64,000 bases of DNA. Source: Psophocarpus tetragonolobus (lineage: Eukaryota > Streptophyta > Magnoliopsida > Fabales > Fabaceae). Made by a program: the position numbers and the translations under genes. Each line of letters starts with the position of its first letter. Positions within the stretch are counted from its first letter, which is position 1. Shown one piece after another: positions 50,872-62,635 of the stretch. The DNA is taken from positions 99,214,749-99,278,748 of the forward strand of contig CM075688.1 of the NCBI GenBank assembly GCA_037954015.1, in the 5' to 3' direction. The notes beneath the pieces were generated by a model that did no database searches, was not told the DNA's origin, and saw only the letters and a list, made by a program, of their open reading frames with translations.

Positions 50872-53464
50872 AATTTTTTCATCTATTTTTCCATAAATAT
50901 TAAATTTGCTATTTTTTTAATAAAAAAGATTTGAATCATAGAGTATTTCCCTTCCTTCTTCATGCGACTTTTGTTAATAGGCCAATTTTTTCCCATCTAT
51001 ATAATGTTTATTATACATAAAAAAAAACTAACGTGTTATAAATACTCCAACTAGGGATGTTTACAGAGTTTAGGCAAACTCAAAACTCAATCTAATTATG
51101 AAACGTGGAGTTAGATTGGATTGAGTTTTTGTTCTTTTTATTAGACCAAACCCAACCCAACCCGATCAATGGCGGGTTGGTTGATTGACTCACCATTTTA
51201 GAAATATTTTTTTAAATAATAAATTTATAACTACAAATTATATGACTAAAATAAATTAAAATTAACATATTAAATTTTCAATTAACAATATGGTAAAGTT
51301 AAATGCATTTCAAATAATTTTATAATAAAAAAACATACCTCACAAAGAAAATAAAAGAAATGAATGTCAAAATTGTAAAGATACAAGCAATTAACGAGGC
51401 TAAGTATATGATTCATATGACCTCCAAAACCACATGAGTTATCCTTATATGTAAAAACCTCTCGACCACTAATTTCATACATATGTTTATAGTAGTTTGT
51501 GAAGTTTTTATGTAATTATATATATACTTCCTATTTTATATAATTATATATCACATTTAAAAGATATATTAGTTTAATATTTTTAAACATATAGAAGATG
51601 TTAGAAAAATACTTATAAATTTTAAAAAATGTCAGTATAAGAAAATAAAAAATAAAAATTATATATAATTTAATAAAATTTCATGTGATATTATCGTATT
51701 TTACTCTTTAAATTAAATTAATAAATTTACTTTTGTTCAAAATATCTAATAAATATATCTTATTTATTTATTAAATATATTTATTTTTTATAATATTTTT
51801 CCAACAAAAAAATAAGAACACTTTATTTCTATTAAATAATTAATTTTCTATAATATCTTTTCCTCAAAATAAAATTATATGAATGAGAGTATTTCTATTG
51901 TACCGCCTTGGTGTTCTTGTTGCACTATGATATGGTATATAGCCTCCTCAAAATGTGAAGAACAGATCAAAGACATAATGGGTAAAATTTAAACACTTTT
52001 ATAGATTATCATAAATATAATTCTGTGTTATTTTTTAGAAAATACTGTAAGATACGAATTAATTTAATAAATAAGGTGTTTTTATTTTTAGTAAGAAATT
52101 AATATTTTAGAAAATAAATATATTTAATAAGTATAAATAGATATTTATTATTTTCACTGTAAGTAGATCTATTAATAAAAATAAAAAAAATAAATCTATT
52201 TGAAAGAATAGTTAGTAATATTTTGATGTAAATTAAATTAAAATAAGTTATTGTTAAGTAGTCGTCTGAAATGTTACTAATTTTAATATTGATATTCATA
52301 TATTGTAAATATAACAAAATAAAAATTTTAGCTAATTTGTAACTTTTTTTACTAACCAAAAACTTTATTTCAATTTTTTCAAAATAATAATTTTAGTAAC
52401 TACTGTATTTTATTTTTTTTACATACTACTTTACAAATAATGTTAAATTGTTAGTTTCTAACTGTTGACTTTTATGTTTATCCATCTTTTGTCTTTAAAT
52501 ATTTATTAATTTTTTAAATGTTTTATATATAAGATAAGAAATTAGACAATCAAGACATCATATAATTTAAAACTTAAAATATTATTTTTCTTTATTATTT
52601 GTGTAGACAACACCAAATAGTATAATATTAAACCTTTAAAAGAAGACAATCCTACAAGTTCATTAAGGTGTACTCAATTTTATCTGCATCTTTTATTTTT
52701 TAATCAAAAAGCATTCTATTATAATAAAGTATAGGAACTTAACTATAATAAAGTATAAAATCAAGTATGTAAATAATATTGAAATATGTAAATAATATTG
52801 ATTATTGAAGTTAATACAACCAGTTTGCTATTAAGCAATAATATTCTTATGATGCCTTGATTTGGTATTAATATTATGTTCAGCAATGACCTATACTATA
52901 AAATGACTATGTTATGATGCTGATTTGTTATTAATTATCGTGGATTAAAGTGTAATGACATATATTATATATATAGTCTTGATTTTGTATTAATTCCTAT
53001 CGCATATTAAATTGCTATTCAACAATAATATTCCTCATTCTAGCAATAAACTATTATGTGATAGAACCATGTAACTAGAATGATGCAAAAACAGTAAAAT
53101 GCTAATTAACAACATTGATTAGTGAAGCAAAAACAGTAAAATACTGATTACCAACATTGTTAGGCAACTTGACTATGAAAATAATAAAAAGAATTCAAAA
53201 AATAGCTACAAAGTATGGCATTATTTCGTACCAATGACAACAAGTGAAAAACACTAATGAAAGTGGAAAACACCGGTGAAAGCACAACGATGGTCGATGT
53301 GTCCGTACAACAACGAAGAAGAAAAGAACCACTTGCTATTTAGGGTTTTTAGAAAAAGAAAAGAAAGATGAAGTGAAGAACTAATGAAAGCACAACAATG
53401 ATTGATGGGTCTGCACGACAATAAAGAAGAAGTGAAGAACCACAACAAACCACTTGCTATTTAA

Positions 53465-54420
53465 GGCCCCGTTTGGGGTGGTTCTGAGTTTCTGGTTTTT
53501 GATTTTGAAAACAGAAACCTGTTTGGCAAAAATGGTTCTGTTTTGGTTTTTTACTCATTTTCAAAACAGTTTTTACTCAATTTTAAAAACAATAAAATTT
53601 GGTTTTTGGATTTTTGTTTTTGTTTTTATTTAAATTCATTACTTGCCGTGATTTGTCATCATTGACCATCACCTCTGATCAAAAGTCACTGACCGACTAT
53701 CACCTCTGACCAAAAGTCACTGACTGCCACTCCGACGGTCATCGGTCATCACCTCCGATCGGCGATCATCGGTCATACCTCCAATCGGCGACACCGGTCA
53801 TCACCTCCAACTAGCAGTCACTGGTCGTCACCTCTGATTGACAGTCACCAATCACCACCTTCAACCGGCTGTCACCGACGACCACTTCCAACTGTCGGTC
53901 ACCAATCGCCACCTCCGATCTCCGACCGCGATCACCAACCGCCACCTCCGATCGGCGGTCACCAGCTGCCACCTCCACCAATGATCACCCGCTGCCACCT
54001 CCGACCAATGATCACCCACTGCCACCTCTGACCAACGGTCACTGACCGCCACCTTCGACCAGCGATCACCGACTGCCACCTCCGACCAACGATCATCGGC
54101 TGCCACCTTTGACCAACAGTCACCGCCCGTCACCACCGACTGACAATCACCGACCGTCGCCGCTGACCGGCGATCACCGGTCATCGCGGGGGCACCGGTC
54201 GTCACCTCCGACAGGCGGTCACCAACCACACCTCCGACTGGCGATCGCCAATAATGACTGTTACTTTCAACTAGTGTTTTGGTTAAGAGTTGAGACCAAT
54301 GTTTTAAATTTGGAAACAAAAACAATATTGTTTTTAAAATTTTGAAAACTTAAAACTAAAACTAGTTTTTGTTTTTAGAAATTTTAAAACTAGAAACCAA
54401 AAATCACCCTGAACGGGGCC
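53465..54420. mobile_element. PIF/Harbinger-like element, 956 bp, nested in the hAT element
   Basis: The ends are GGCCCCGTTTGGGGTG (53465) and, on the minus strand from 54420, GGCCCCGTTCAGGGTG. They are flanked by a 3-bp TAA duplication (53462-53464 and 54421-54423), the TWA type preferred by PIF/Harbinger. The tandem copy of the host sequence at about 53332-53352 reads cttgctatttagggttttt without an insertion, so an empty site is present in the same window. The interior has inverted Phe/Leu-codon-like T-rich ends and a 27-bp minisatellite but no transposase. Confidence 0.8.
53650..54262. repeat. 27-bp GC-rich minisatellite
   Basis: Units of the form gatcaccgactgccacctcc gaccaac repeat with a period of 27 bases, clearest at about 53985-54170. 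GC content jumps far above the window average. As 27 is a multiple of 3, the array stays open on the minus strand (53861-54325) and encodes a nine-residue DRWSEVAVG-like repeat; I treat this as a by-product, not a gene. A decayed array of the same unit is at 62713-62910. Confidence 0.85.
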
Positions 54421-54798
54421 TAAGGCTTTTAGAAAAAGAAAAGAAAGATGAAGTGAGGGAAAGGGCAGTGCAGAGAGTAAGTAGTGCAATGTGAAAAGTG
54501 AAAACTCTGGACTTGGATTAGGACTATATATTAAAAATTTAAAATAATAAATAGTAAATTATAAAAGATATTTTTTTAATTTAAAATATTAAATAATAAT
54601 AATAAAAATATTATTTTTAGGTTGGGTTGAGTCTCGGGTACAACTCCTAAACCCGTCACCCAACCCGTAGGTTGAGTTTAATAAAGTTGAGTTGAATTTC
54701 ACCCAATCTAAAAAAAATTCAACCCAATCTCTTTGAGTTGAATTAAGTTGGATTGGATCATCAAGTCACTCAATCTAATAAACACTTCTAACTCCAAC

Positions 54799-55602
54799 AC
54801 CCTACTAACACGGAAATTAATTTCAATTTTTTATACGATCATATCTTTTTAAAAAAAATAGGTAGAGTCATACTAAAATTTAAAATTTACATTTATTTAA
54901 AACAAGAGACGGACAATTTTCGTTTTCACATGACATTCAACCCATTTCCCTACCAAATAGCTATTTATTAAGATTTTTTGACAAATTGTTTTTTATTAGT
55001 TAAAAACTTAAATTCACATAGTTTCACGTATTTAAGGATGAGACATTTTTTTGACAAGGACAATGAGGCCTATATATTAAGTTAGAACCCCATAAATTAG
55101 AAGAAAGAGAAATGATATATCTTTTGAAAACTAAACGGTAATAGCTGATTTGGTAAGTAAAAATACAAGGATTGTTGCATGGTAGATGACCACATACGCA
55201 TTTGGCAAGCTTCACAGGTGTAATGAAGCATATAAATTGGGTACAATCATGCTATTCACAGCATGAACTGTTCCATCAATGACTTGAGTGACAATTTAAA
55301 TCCATAATGTACATTTTCATTAGGTGAAATAATTTAGGAGACAATGGAGTCAGCAATTTTGGGACATCTACAATTAATTAAATGGGTCGATGATGAATCA
55401 CATATTTATTGCAGTTAATTTTGTACGATCCTTCCAAAGTTTATATAGACAACTAAATAATGTAGATATAAGGAAGGACTGCTGTTAAGACCAGATTGCT
55501 ATTTTTCTTTTTTAAAAAAATGGTTCTGATCGGAAGTTTTGCAGTAAAGGATGAGAATGAGAATGATATAAATGAGATTCGAGCCATGAAAACATCAGTC
55601 AA
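54799..55602. other. Downstream region of the L34e-like gene
   Basis: No gene. The 3' untranslated region of the minus-strand L34e-like gene should lie here. An AATAAA on the minus strand at about 55406-55411, some 190 bp past the stop codon, is a candidate polyadenylation signal. Confidence 0.4.
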
Positions 55603-58600
55603 TCAACGATGATCTCCTCCTCCATTAAGAGTCGCACTGGGTGAGGTCCTGTTCAAATCATTAAAATCAGATGTTCAGATTTACCATTCAAAAATTTATT
55701 CAAGTCCATCAAACAAAACTTCAAGTGTACAACAAAAGCAACAAATTTAACTAGGTAACATTTGGCCAAACTTTTTTTTAACCTCTTATGCAAAAATTCA
55801 TCTAATTTTTGTGGAAGCTGTGTTTTTAGCTTTTTCTTTATAAAAAAAAAGTCCTTTTATATTTCAGTTTCTTTAAAGTACTGTTCCGCCCGACTTTAAG
55901 GAAAAAAGATGCAAAAAGGTTAGCCATAATGCTACCTGAGTGGATAGCGAATACATGATTTCCACAACTTCAGATTTGGTGGGATAATAGCAGAAGTTTA
56001 AAATAAGAAAATTTATGAAAGAAAAGAATATCAATACGACAATTCCAGAGAATAATCAACCAACAAAGTTCAGAGTCAAATGCACCGAGAGAAAACAAAT
56101 TGACACAAACTATATAGGACGAGATGACAGTCAGTTACATAAGCACAACAGGTAGAAAATTAAAATTATTATATGTTTTTACTGATACATAAAACACTGA
56201 TTGTTGAACATGGGAAACACAGTTGAGGTTTCGTGCTTTGTACTTATGTATCAGGTATCACCAATAAACTTGGTGAAAAGATAAAAGGATTAAATAAAAT
56301 TTTTGGTTCTCAGAAAACATCATCTTTTTTTTTTAAGTCCTTCAAACACTTTTTAAACGACCAAATTCTTTAAAACCAAATAAAAAAAATCTTTAAAAGA
56401 CCAAATTTAAAAAAAAAAAATCAAAAGACCAAAATGTTGATTAAACCAAGATAAAAAAATTCAAAATTAGGATACAATAACATCAAAATTCCAAAAAAAA
56501 GTTGTTCACATTTGAGGTTACACCATTTCCAACCGGGAAGGTAACATAGGCAAAGAGACCAGCGTAGCGTTTCATAAATGGGTCAGAGCCCCAACTCCTT
56601 CAATAAGTGATGGAAAATAGCTCTCTATGTAATCCACCTATTCTACACACACGTATGGTCCATATGCGAAGTGCTCACAACCAATAGGAATGTTAATCTA
56701 ATTAGCCTACTTACTAATAAAGTAATGCACCTATGCAAAAAACAATAAGTTACATATATAAAGGAGATAGCCAACTTATACCCACTTATTAAGAAATAAA
56801 TTAACAACTTATAACTTGAGTGTATTTAAATATATTTATAGTTATAGCTTGTTCTCCTTCTAAATAAAACAACTGGATGTAAGTTAACACATTATCTCTC
56901 TCCCTCTGTCAATACATGTGTGTTAAGTTGGGCACAACATACAGAACAAAGTAGTTTAATTATCCTTATTAAAGCAGTGCTAAAGTGGATATCACCTTAG
57001 TAGCTTTATTGGATGCAATCCAGGTGAATTAAAAGCCAAAGTGTAAGTGTGTAACCCTACCCTACTTGCCTGGATAGATGTATTATTGTTGTGATAATTG
57101 CAATCTGACCTAGGACCAGTCAAGGTCATCAAAGATTGAATTGTACGATAAAATTGATTGGATATAAGATTCTAACATTTAGAAAATAAATGTATAAAAA
57201 TATAATGGGAGTAACAATTACCATGAAATTATAAAAAGTTCTAAAAGGGCAAAACACACAATAAGTTTATCTTATGTAGCATATTATCATACCTTGGACT
57301 TGAGCATAACTAAAAATTTTAATTACCACTAAGAAAGTCGTAGGTTCTGTAAAATGAAATCCTTCCGTGATGGATTTCAGACTAGTAACTAGTAAAAGCA
57401 TGCTGATTGGATTTTCTTTTACTATAGATATTGTGAGTCCACACAACTAAAGCCTACGTCTACCTCAACAAAAGCCATTTATAATTTTATATCATCGCAA
57501 GAAACTCAATCATTCTGCATATGTTGAAAACACATTTTTATTTCTTTCCTCTGTAAGAGGTGCTACACTGCCACTTCCTATTGTGCATGTCCAGAATCCA
57601 AAATAAAAACAATTCCCTTCTTTGTGAATGGAATCACAGACCCAGACCAGAAGACAAATGGAGACAAGGGACACATATCAGGGACAATTGGACAAAAAAG
57701 TTGCAGACTCAAAAAGAAGGAAAATAAACCTTAAACCAGAAAAATTCCAAGATGTATTGCAATTAAACATGTGTAATGACTTGGATCATGATTCAGAATT
57801 GATTCTAATCAATTTGATTCATACATGAGATCTAGTCCTTGGTTTCCGGACATGAAATTGTTCTATCATAGGAAGGGAATCATAGTTTTCATAATATTGA
57901 ATGTCATTTCTAGTTAACTAAATTAATTTAGAGATTAATAAATACTAGAATAAATTCTTAAGAAATTAGTTAGGGTACTCAATAAGAGTGCCACATAATA
58001 ACAGGAATAGGGCAATGTTGCTATAGGAATAAACATCTCACTACTCTAGTATATAATAATTGTAATTTGTAAACTTTTCTTCTACCAATTTTCACTGTAA
58101 TTGGTCAATGTCAAAATTATCTATCCCAACATGAAAATTAAAACAAAGCCTGAAAACAGAAATTAGGGACAGAGATAAGGAGAGTCTTCCAGCCCTACCA
58201 TATACATAGAAATATTATAGTGCATAAGGCATTTCCCATAATTAGGGGAAGAAAATTACAAAATCTACAAGATACCGAGCCTAACGAGCCTAATTGCAGC
58301 AAATACAACGAAACAATAAAAGAAATTGCATATTTTAATCCTTTACCCAATGCTATTGAATTGTGGATGGTGGAATTTCGCGACATAAACATCCCACTGC
58401 GGCCTATGGCACCACCATGGCAGGCATCCCTTCACAAATTGTGTAAGGTGGTTTGCAAAAAATCCGTCACACCATTCTGCCATGGCACCGCCATTCAATA
58501 ACACTGCCTATATCTCGTAAGATCTCAATACAATCTTATCATAAATTCAACACTCTGCCCTAAGCTAGTCTGTATAAGTCATGTGCATCTCATCCTTGCT

Positions 58601-60838
58601 TACTACATACGTATAATATCCTCAGTCCACAAAGAGCCTGGTGAAGATGTTTTACTAGTTGAGCATGAGAACCAAGTAACCGACAAATGATGAAGTCATC
58701 TCCCCAAAAATAATCTTCTCACAAATAAAATGCATTTGCTCGTGAAAAACATGATTAAAGCAATGTGCCAGATTGCTTGTTTATCATAGATGAGACCTGT
58801 GGGCCTACCTTACAATATTGTAACTCTTGGACAAGTTGCTTCAATCATGAGTTCACATGTGATAATAGTAATGACTCGATACTCTATCTTTGCACCACAC
58901 CTACCTACAACATTCTGCTTTTCATTCTTGTAGGAAGGAGATTACCTCCAACTAGAACATAATACCAGAAGTAGATTGTCTATCAGTTGGACAAGTAGCC
59001 CAATCTACATGTGTATGCAACAACAAAATGACCAGTATCTGCATATACTAAACCTCTTTCAATGGATCCCTTAATATAACAATGACTATCATCATAAAGG
59101 GCATTAAAAAACTGAATAACAATACTCTCAACAAACAAAATATTTGGCTGTCTGGTAATTCAACTTCACAATCAACCTCCAATATCTACCAGTAGAAGAT
59201 TAAAATTTGGGTAAAGGAAGTGTGAATGGGCATGCAATCCAACAAACAAATTATCTTCCAAAATATCAATTTCCTTTGAGATTGAAATATAGCAATGTTT
59301 TCCTTTGAATGAGCTACCTTAATTCCAAGAAAATACTACAACCATCTTAGATCCTTAATCGTTGTTTAAAAAGGAACTAAGTATTGTTTAATAATGAGAA
59401 CAATATTAGCATAAACAACTAAATAAATACATTGTTTAGATGAACATACATAGAACACAAAGTGGTCTACTAAACTGCGAGCCATACCAAACTCCTTATG
59501 ACTGTACTAAATCCCAAAGCAAGCGTAGAGTAAGTATGATCTTGAGTATGATGTTCACCATCACATCCTCCTTGACCAACATGTCCTTAAAACCCACGCC
59601 CTATGATGGAAGATATTGAAGTTGAAGATTTGGAACCTATCTATGAACTAATTACTAGTGTTGCCTCTAGAGCAGGAACTCAAACTAGACTAGTGTTATC
59701 AATGGTGAATGGTGAAACATAGCAAAAGGACAAAATTCGACTATAAAAACAGGTCATTGTGTCTTATGACGCCATCATAACATACATTTCTTCACAAATT
59801 ATGTATAGCGGTCGGCAAAAGAACTACCAGGCCATGGCACATGGTGATTATTTAAAAACACGGAACCAGACAATCAATAAGATCCTCTTCCAAACTGAAT
59901 AATAGGGGCTTTGAGGAATTGGGTCCAGACAGATTGATAATTTTTATGAAGATGATTAAGAACATTCAGATCAACCAAAGACTATAGAGTGTGTATAACA
60001 TATTTGATAACTGATCACTAGTTATAGTTATATCTGTATCAGGATATAATAAAAGGTAATCAGCAGAAATGTGAATGGCGGAGGGGTTAAGGATGTCATG
60101 AATCTGACAGATATGATATGATATGATGTGAATAAAGTAAAAGCATGAGGATAGTAACGAGTAGTAGAAGTGGAGGCACAAAATTGTATAAAAAGAGAGT
60201 GTAGAAAAGTATGATTAAGAGAAAAGAAAGAAGAAAGGAGAAGAAGTGAGAAGGGAAAAAGAAGAGATCTGAAGGGAAGGGAAGGGAAAAGACCTCTTAT
60301 GGCGTTTGGCCTTTTTGGGACCGGAGGCCTCGAGTTTGGCGACGGGGCAGCCGCAGGGGGCACGAAAAAGCAAAAGAGCACGGCCATTAGGGGGAGCCAT
60401 CTTCCGCAACTCGGAGCGGAGGCAGTCGTAATCGGGGTTGGCCTGGGTGCCGCCCTTCCAGGGGAGCTTGTCGAATTCGGAGGAAGAAGAGGAGCCGAAG
60501 CGCTGAATCTGCAAATCGAACTCCATGGCCTTCTTGAGGCCCTTGCAGCCGGAGCGCTGGCATCGGCGGGATCGGGGGCCGCAGCAGAAGTCGGCGGCGG
60601 CCAGGGAGAGGGCGAAGAAGAGGAGGAAGGGTATGATGTAAGGGAGGGGTAGGGATGGGAGGAGGAGGGAGAGCGAGTGGAATATGTAGCATACATATGA
60701 TGATACCAGGAATGCCCCTGAGAACACCACCAGAACAAGGATCAGAAGGTCTAGCGTCGCCGATGGAGAGTGCTTGCAGTTGCACACATTGCACTGAACC
60801 ATCATCCCTCTCTTCATGCTCAATGCCACCTCCACCAT
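55603..60838 (-). CDS. Plant 'ribosomal protein L34e superfamily' membrane protein
   Basis: Two-exon model: exon 1 is 60838-60294 and exon 2 is 55648-55603, giving 196 residues. The frame reads ...GPKKAKRHK and reaches an AG|GT donor at 60294/60293. Splicing to the AG at 55650-55649 restores phase and adds RTSPSATLNGGGDHR and a stop, the kind of ending seen in plant relatives (from memory). Features are a CxxCxC cluster at residues 16-21, hydrophobic segments at about 29-51 and 64-82, then DFCCGPRSRRCQRSGCKGLK (83-102), FDKLPWKGG, NPDYDCLRSELRKMAPPNGR and FRAPCGCPVAKLE. The name comes from weak similarity to L34e. The protein is unlikely to be ribosomal and its function is unknown. Without splicing the frame would run to 60215 through low-complexity sequence. 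Confidence 0.82.
56284..56449. mobile_element. Possible foldback MITE in the intron
   Basis: The left end aggattaaataaaatttttggttctc pairs loosely with the right end aaaagaccaaaatgttgattaaacc, and the interior is A-rich with repeated aagaccaaa. It looks like the widespread legume foldback repeats that carry ttttggtc ends. Boundaries are uncertain. Confidence 0.35.
58348..58506. mobile_element. hAT-like MITE, 159 bp
   Basis: The left end CAATGCTATTGAATTGTGG and the right end on the minus strand, CAGTGTTATTGAATGGCGG, are inverted terminal repeats close to the hAT-type CAGTGTT. Flanks cctttacc (58340-58347) and cctatatc (58507-58514) agree at 6 of 8 positions. The right half contains ccatggca words and ttcacaaattgtgta, shared with the copy at 59691-59863. 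Confidence 0.6.
58550..59600 (-). pseudogene. Ty1/copia pol remnant (reverse transcriptase to RNase H)
   Basis: The minus-strand translation follows the end of a copia polyprotein, in broken frames. It reads KEFGMARSLVDHFVFYVCS, then QCIYLVVYANIVLII (the expected YVDD is lost), YFLGIKVAHS, QPNILFVESIVIQFFNA, KGSIERGLVYADTGH, then RNase H blocks reading TCPTDRQSTSG, NVVGRCGAKIEYRVI and LKQLVQELQYCKVGP, ending near DAHDLYRLA at about 58555. There are many stops and frameshifts. The element lies in the intron of the L34e-like gene in the same orientation as that gene. No LTR could be defined. Confidence 0.8.
59691..59863. mobile_element. hAT-like MITE, 173 bp
   Basis: The left end TAGTGTTATCAATGGTG and the right end on the minus strand, CCGTGTTTTTAAATAATC, are inverted termini. 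Flanks aactagac (59683-59690) and aaccagac (59864-59871) match at 7 of 8 positions. It shares ttcacaaatt(g/a)tgta, ggc(a)aaa and gccatggca words in the same order with the MITE at 58348-58506. Confidence 0.65.
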
Positions 60839-62635
60839 CTTCCTCTTTTACCTTCCAATTTCCCCCCTTTTCTTATTATTATACTAACCCCTCCCTCATC
60901 CCTTAACTAATACTATCACATATCATTCCTTTTCTTTCTTTTTTTCTTTTTTCTTTTTTCTTTTTTTATTATTAATAAATTTATGCAAAAACTATTTCTA
61001 ATCTTAATCCATTGAATTATACAATATAATTAATTATTAAAATAGTTTTTTTTCTTTTTCAACACAGTTAAATTTTTTACTCCACCAAAGAAAAGAAAAG
61101 CTCATCTTTTTTAAGTGTTTTCATATCTCTCAAAAAATTATTCTTGGTCAATCATGCAAATACTTTTGGTAATCATTAGTACTTACTAAAAAAATAGTTA
61201 TTTATGCTGTGTGTGAAGAAGCAAAAATGGTGAATTGGAGGGGAGGAATTGTGTGGAAACACATCCCATACCACATTGGTTGATTTATTTTTACTGAGAA
61301 GTAGTGAAAATTTGTGTCTTTCTCCACAAAAATAAGGAGATTTCAATTGATTATACGTGATGATTGAATGCTAGATAGATATTTCACTATCTGATCCACG
61401 AATAACAATTAATGATAATAAAACTATAAAATGCTATTAAAAAATAATAAATGTTTCTATATTAAATGAAGTATATATTTCATTTAATTTTTATATCTAC
61501 TTATTAATTTAATTCAATTTATTTTCACTTAAATTAAACAATTTTTAATTCTCATTTGTCTTCCTTTCTTTTTTTCAATTATTCCCTCATTTTTCAAGTG
61601 GCTATCTAGAACAATCGAGAGTGAATGAGTGATGCTGGTGTTTTATGTTTGTGTGCTTCTAGTTGGTTTAGGCTCTTTAGTCCCTTTATAAAAAAAACCT
61701 GCTCCCTCGTTTTGTATCCTCCCGCAAGTAGGGGTTAATTATAATTTTTTTTTATTTTAAAATTCTTTTCGAATTATGTATAAAATATTTAATTATATTT
61801 TGTCTCTGAATTTTTTATTTCTTGACATTTTATTTTTATTTTTTAAATCACAATATTGTATCAGTAATTTTTAAAATTATTAAATTTATAAAAATTATTA
61901 TTAAATTAACGTTAACGATTAAACATGTAAAAGTAATATAATGACTTGATATGTATTAACTCTGTAGTTTAAAAACAATTTGTATAATATAAAAGTATTT
62001 ATAATTAATTAAATCATTTTTAAATATGATAATTAAAATTTTTCATATTATTAACTTATGATCATGTGTTAATTTACATTTTTCACTTAATACTCAACGA
62101 TAATTCATTAATACTAGAACATAAATTCCTCAATTTTAATAATTAACAACATAATGTCATGATTTAAAAGATTAAACGTCAACAAATTAGAAAATTTAAA
62201 AAAGCTTAACGTCTCTAATTAAATCTATATATAACGTAACCATGTCGTTACACAAGAATTTAAACCTTATTTCCATTAAGATATTTACAGATGAGAAGCA
62301 TGCGATGTCATCTTCAATAAAATGTTATTTTATTTTAAAGTCAAATACCTAAATAAATATAAGTGATAAAAATTTAAACTTAATCTATACTATAATTTTT
62401 TAGGTTAAGACATGGAATCACATCCATTGAATATTTTTAAATAGAATCTTTTAAGAAATGTTTATATTTTTGTCACCGACCTCATAATTAGGAATAACTA
62501 GGGGCTTTTGAGTTCTAACGAGTTTTAATAACAATTTATTGTAATTCATGTGAATTAAATTTAGTACTTCTTTTAAAAGATTTTGAATAGAATTAATTTA
62601 AAAAAAAATTGATTTTGAATATTATATACATATTT
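60839..62635. other. Intergenic; promoter side of the L34e-like gene
   Basis: The first 130 bases upstream of the start codon are strongly pyrimidine-rich on the plus strand (purine-rich on the coding strand), ending in a CTTTTTT-type tract near 60930-60968. The rest is AT-rich with no coding remnant. Confidence 0.45.

Larger units (their letters stand above)
51052..54790. mobile_element. hAT transposon, 3.7 kb, non-autonomous or decayed
   Basis: The left end starts TAGGGATGTTTACAG at 51052. The right end, on the minus strand from 54790, starts TAGAAGTGTTTATTAG. The same 8 bp, actccaac, flank both ends exactly (51044-51051 and 54791-54798). Both subterminal regions are dense in caaccca/gggttg words, as in Ac-type hAT elements. 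I found no transposase or hAT dimerisation domain; the open frames inside are short and AT-biased. A 121-bp unit near 53230-53460 is duplicated in tandem, and a PIF/Harbinger-like element sits in the second copy. Confidence 0.85.
55649..60293 (-). other. 4.6-kb intron of the L34e-like gene
   Basis: GT at 60293-60292 and AG at 55650-55649 on the minus strand. The acceptor is preceded by ctgattttaatgatttgaac. The intron contains a copia pol remnant, two hAT-like MITEs and a possible foldback element (56284-56449). It is much longer than a typical plant intron, apparently because of these insertions. I found no further exon needed to keep phase, but a small extra exon cannot be excluded. Confidence 0.65.

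Noticed and set aside
53650..54262. CRISPR-like regular repeats
   Set aside because: The units are contiguous with no unique spacers, in a plant nuclear context; this is a minisatellite. The 210-bp array at 45350-46190 is likewise a plain tandem repeat.
53861..54325. 154-residue minus-strand frame with nine-residue repeats
   Set aside because: It is the translation of the 27-bp minisatellite inside a transposon; the openness follows from a period divisible by three.
56520..56700. GC-richer block that reads MKRYAGLFAYVTFPVG on the minus strand
   Set aside because: It is short, has no supported continuation and matches no family I can name. It lies inside the L34e-like intron; it could be a retroposed fragment but I cannot show it.
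58220..58501. 93-residue plus-strand frame
   Set aside because: Its second half lies in the hAT-like MITE at 58348-58506 and the rest shows no conserved features.
60028..60738. 236-residue minus-strand frame rich in Pro and Ser
   Set aside because: It overlaps exon 1 of the L34e-like gene in another frame. The conserved Cys-rich protein is in the 60838 frame.
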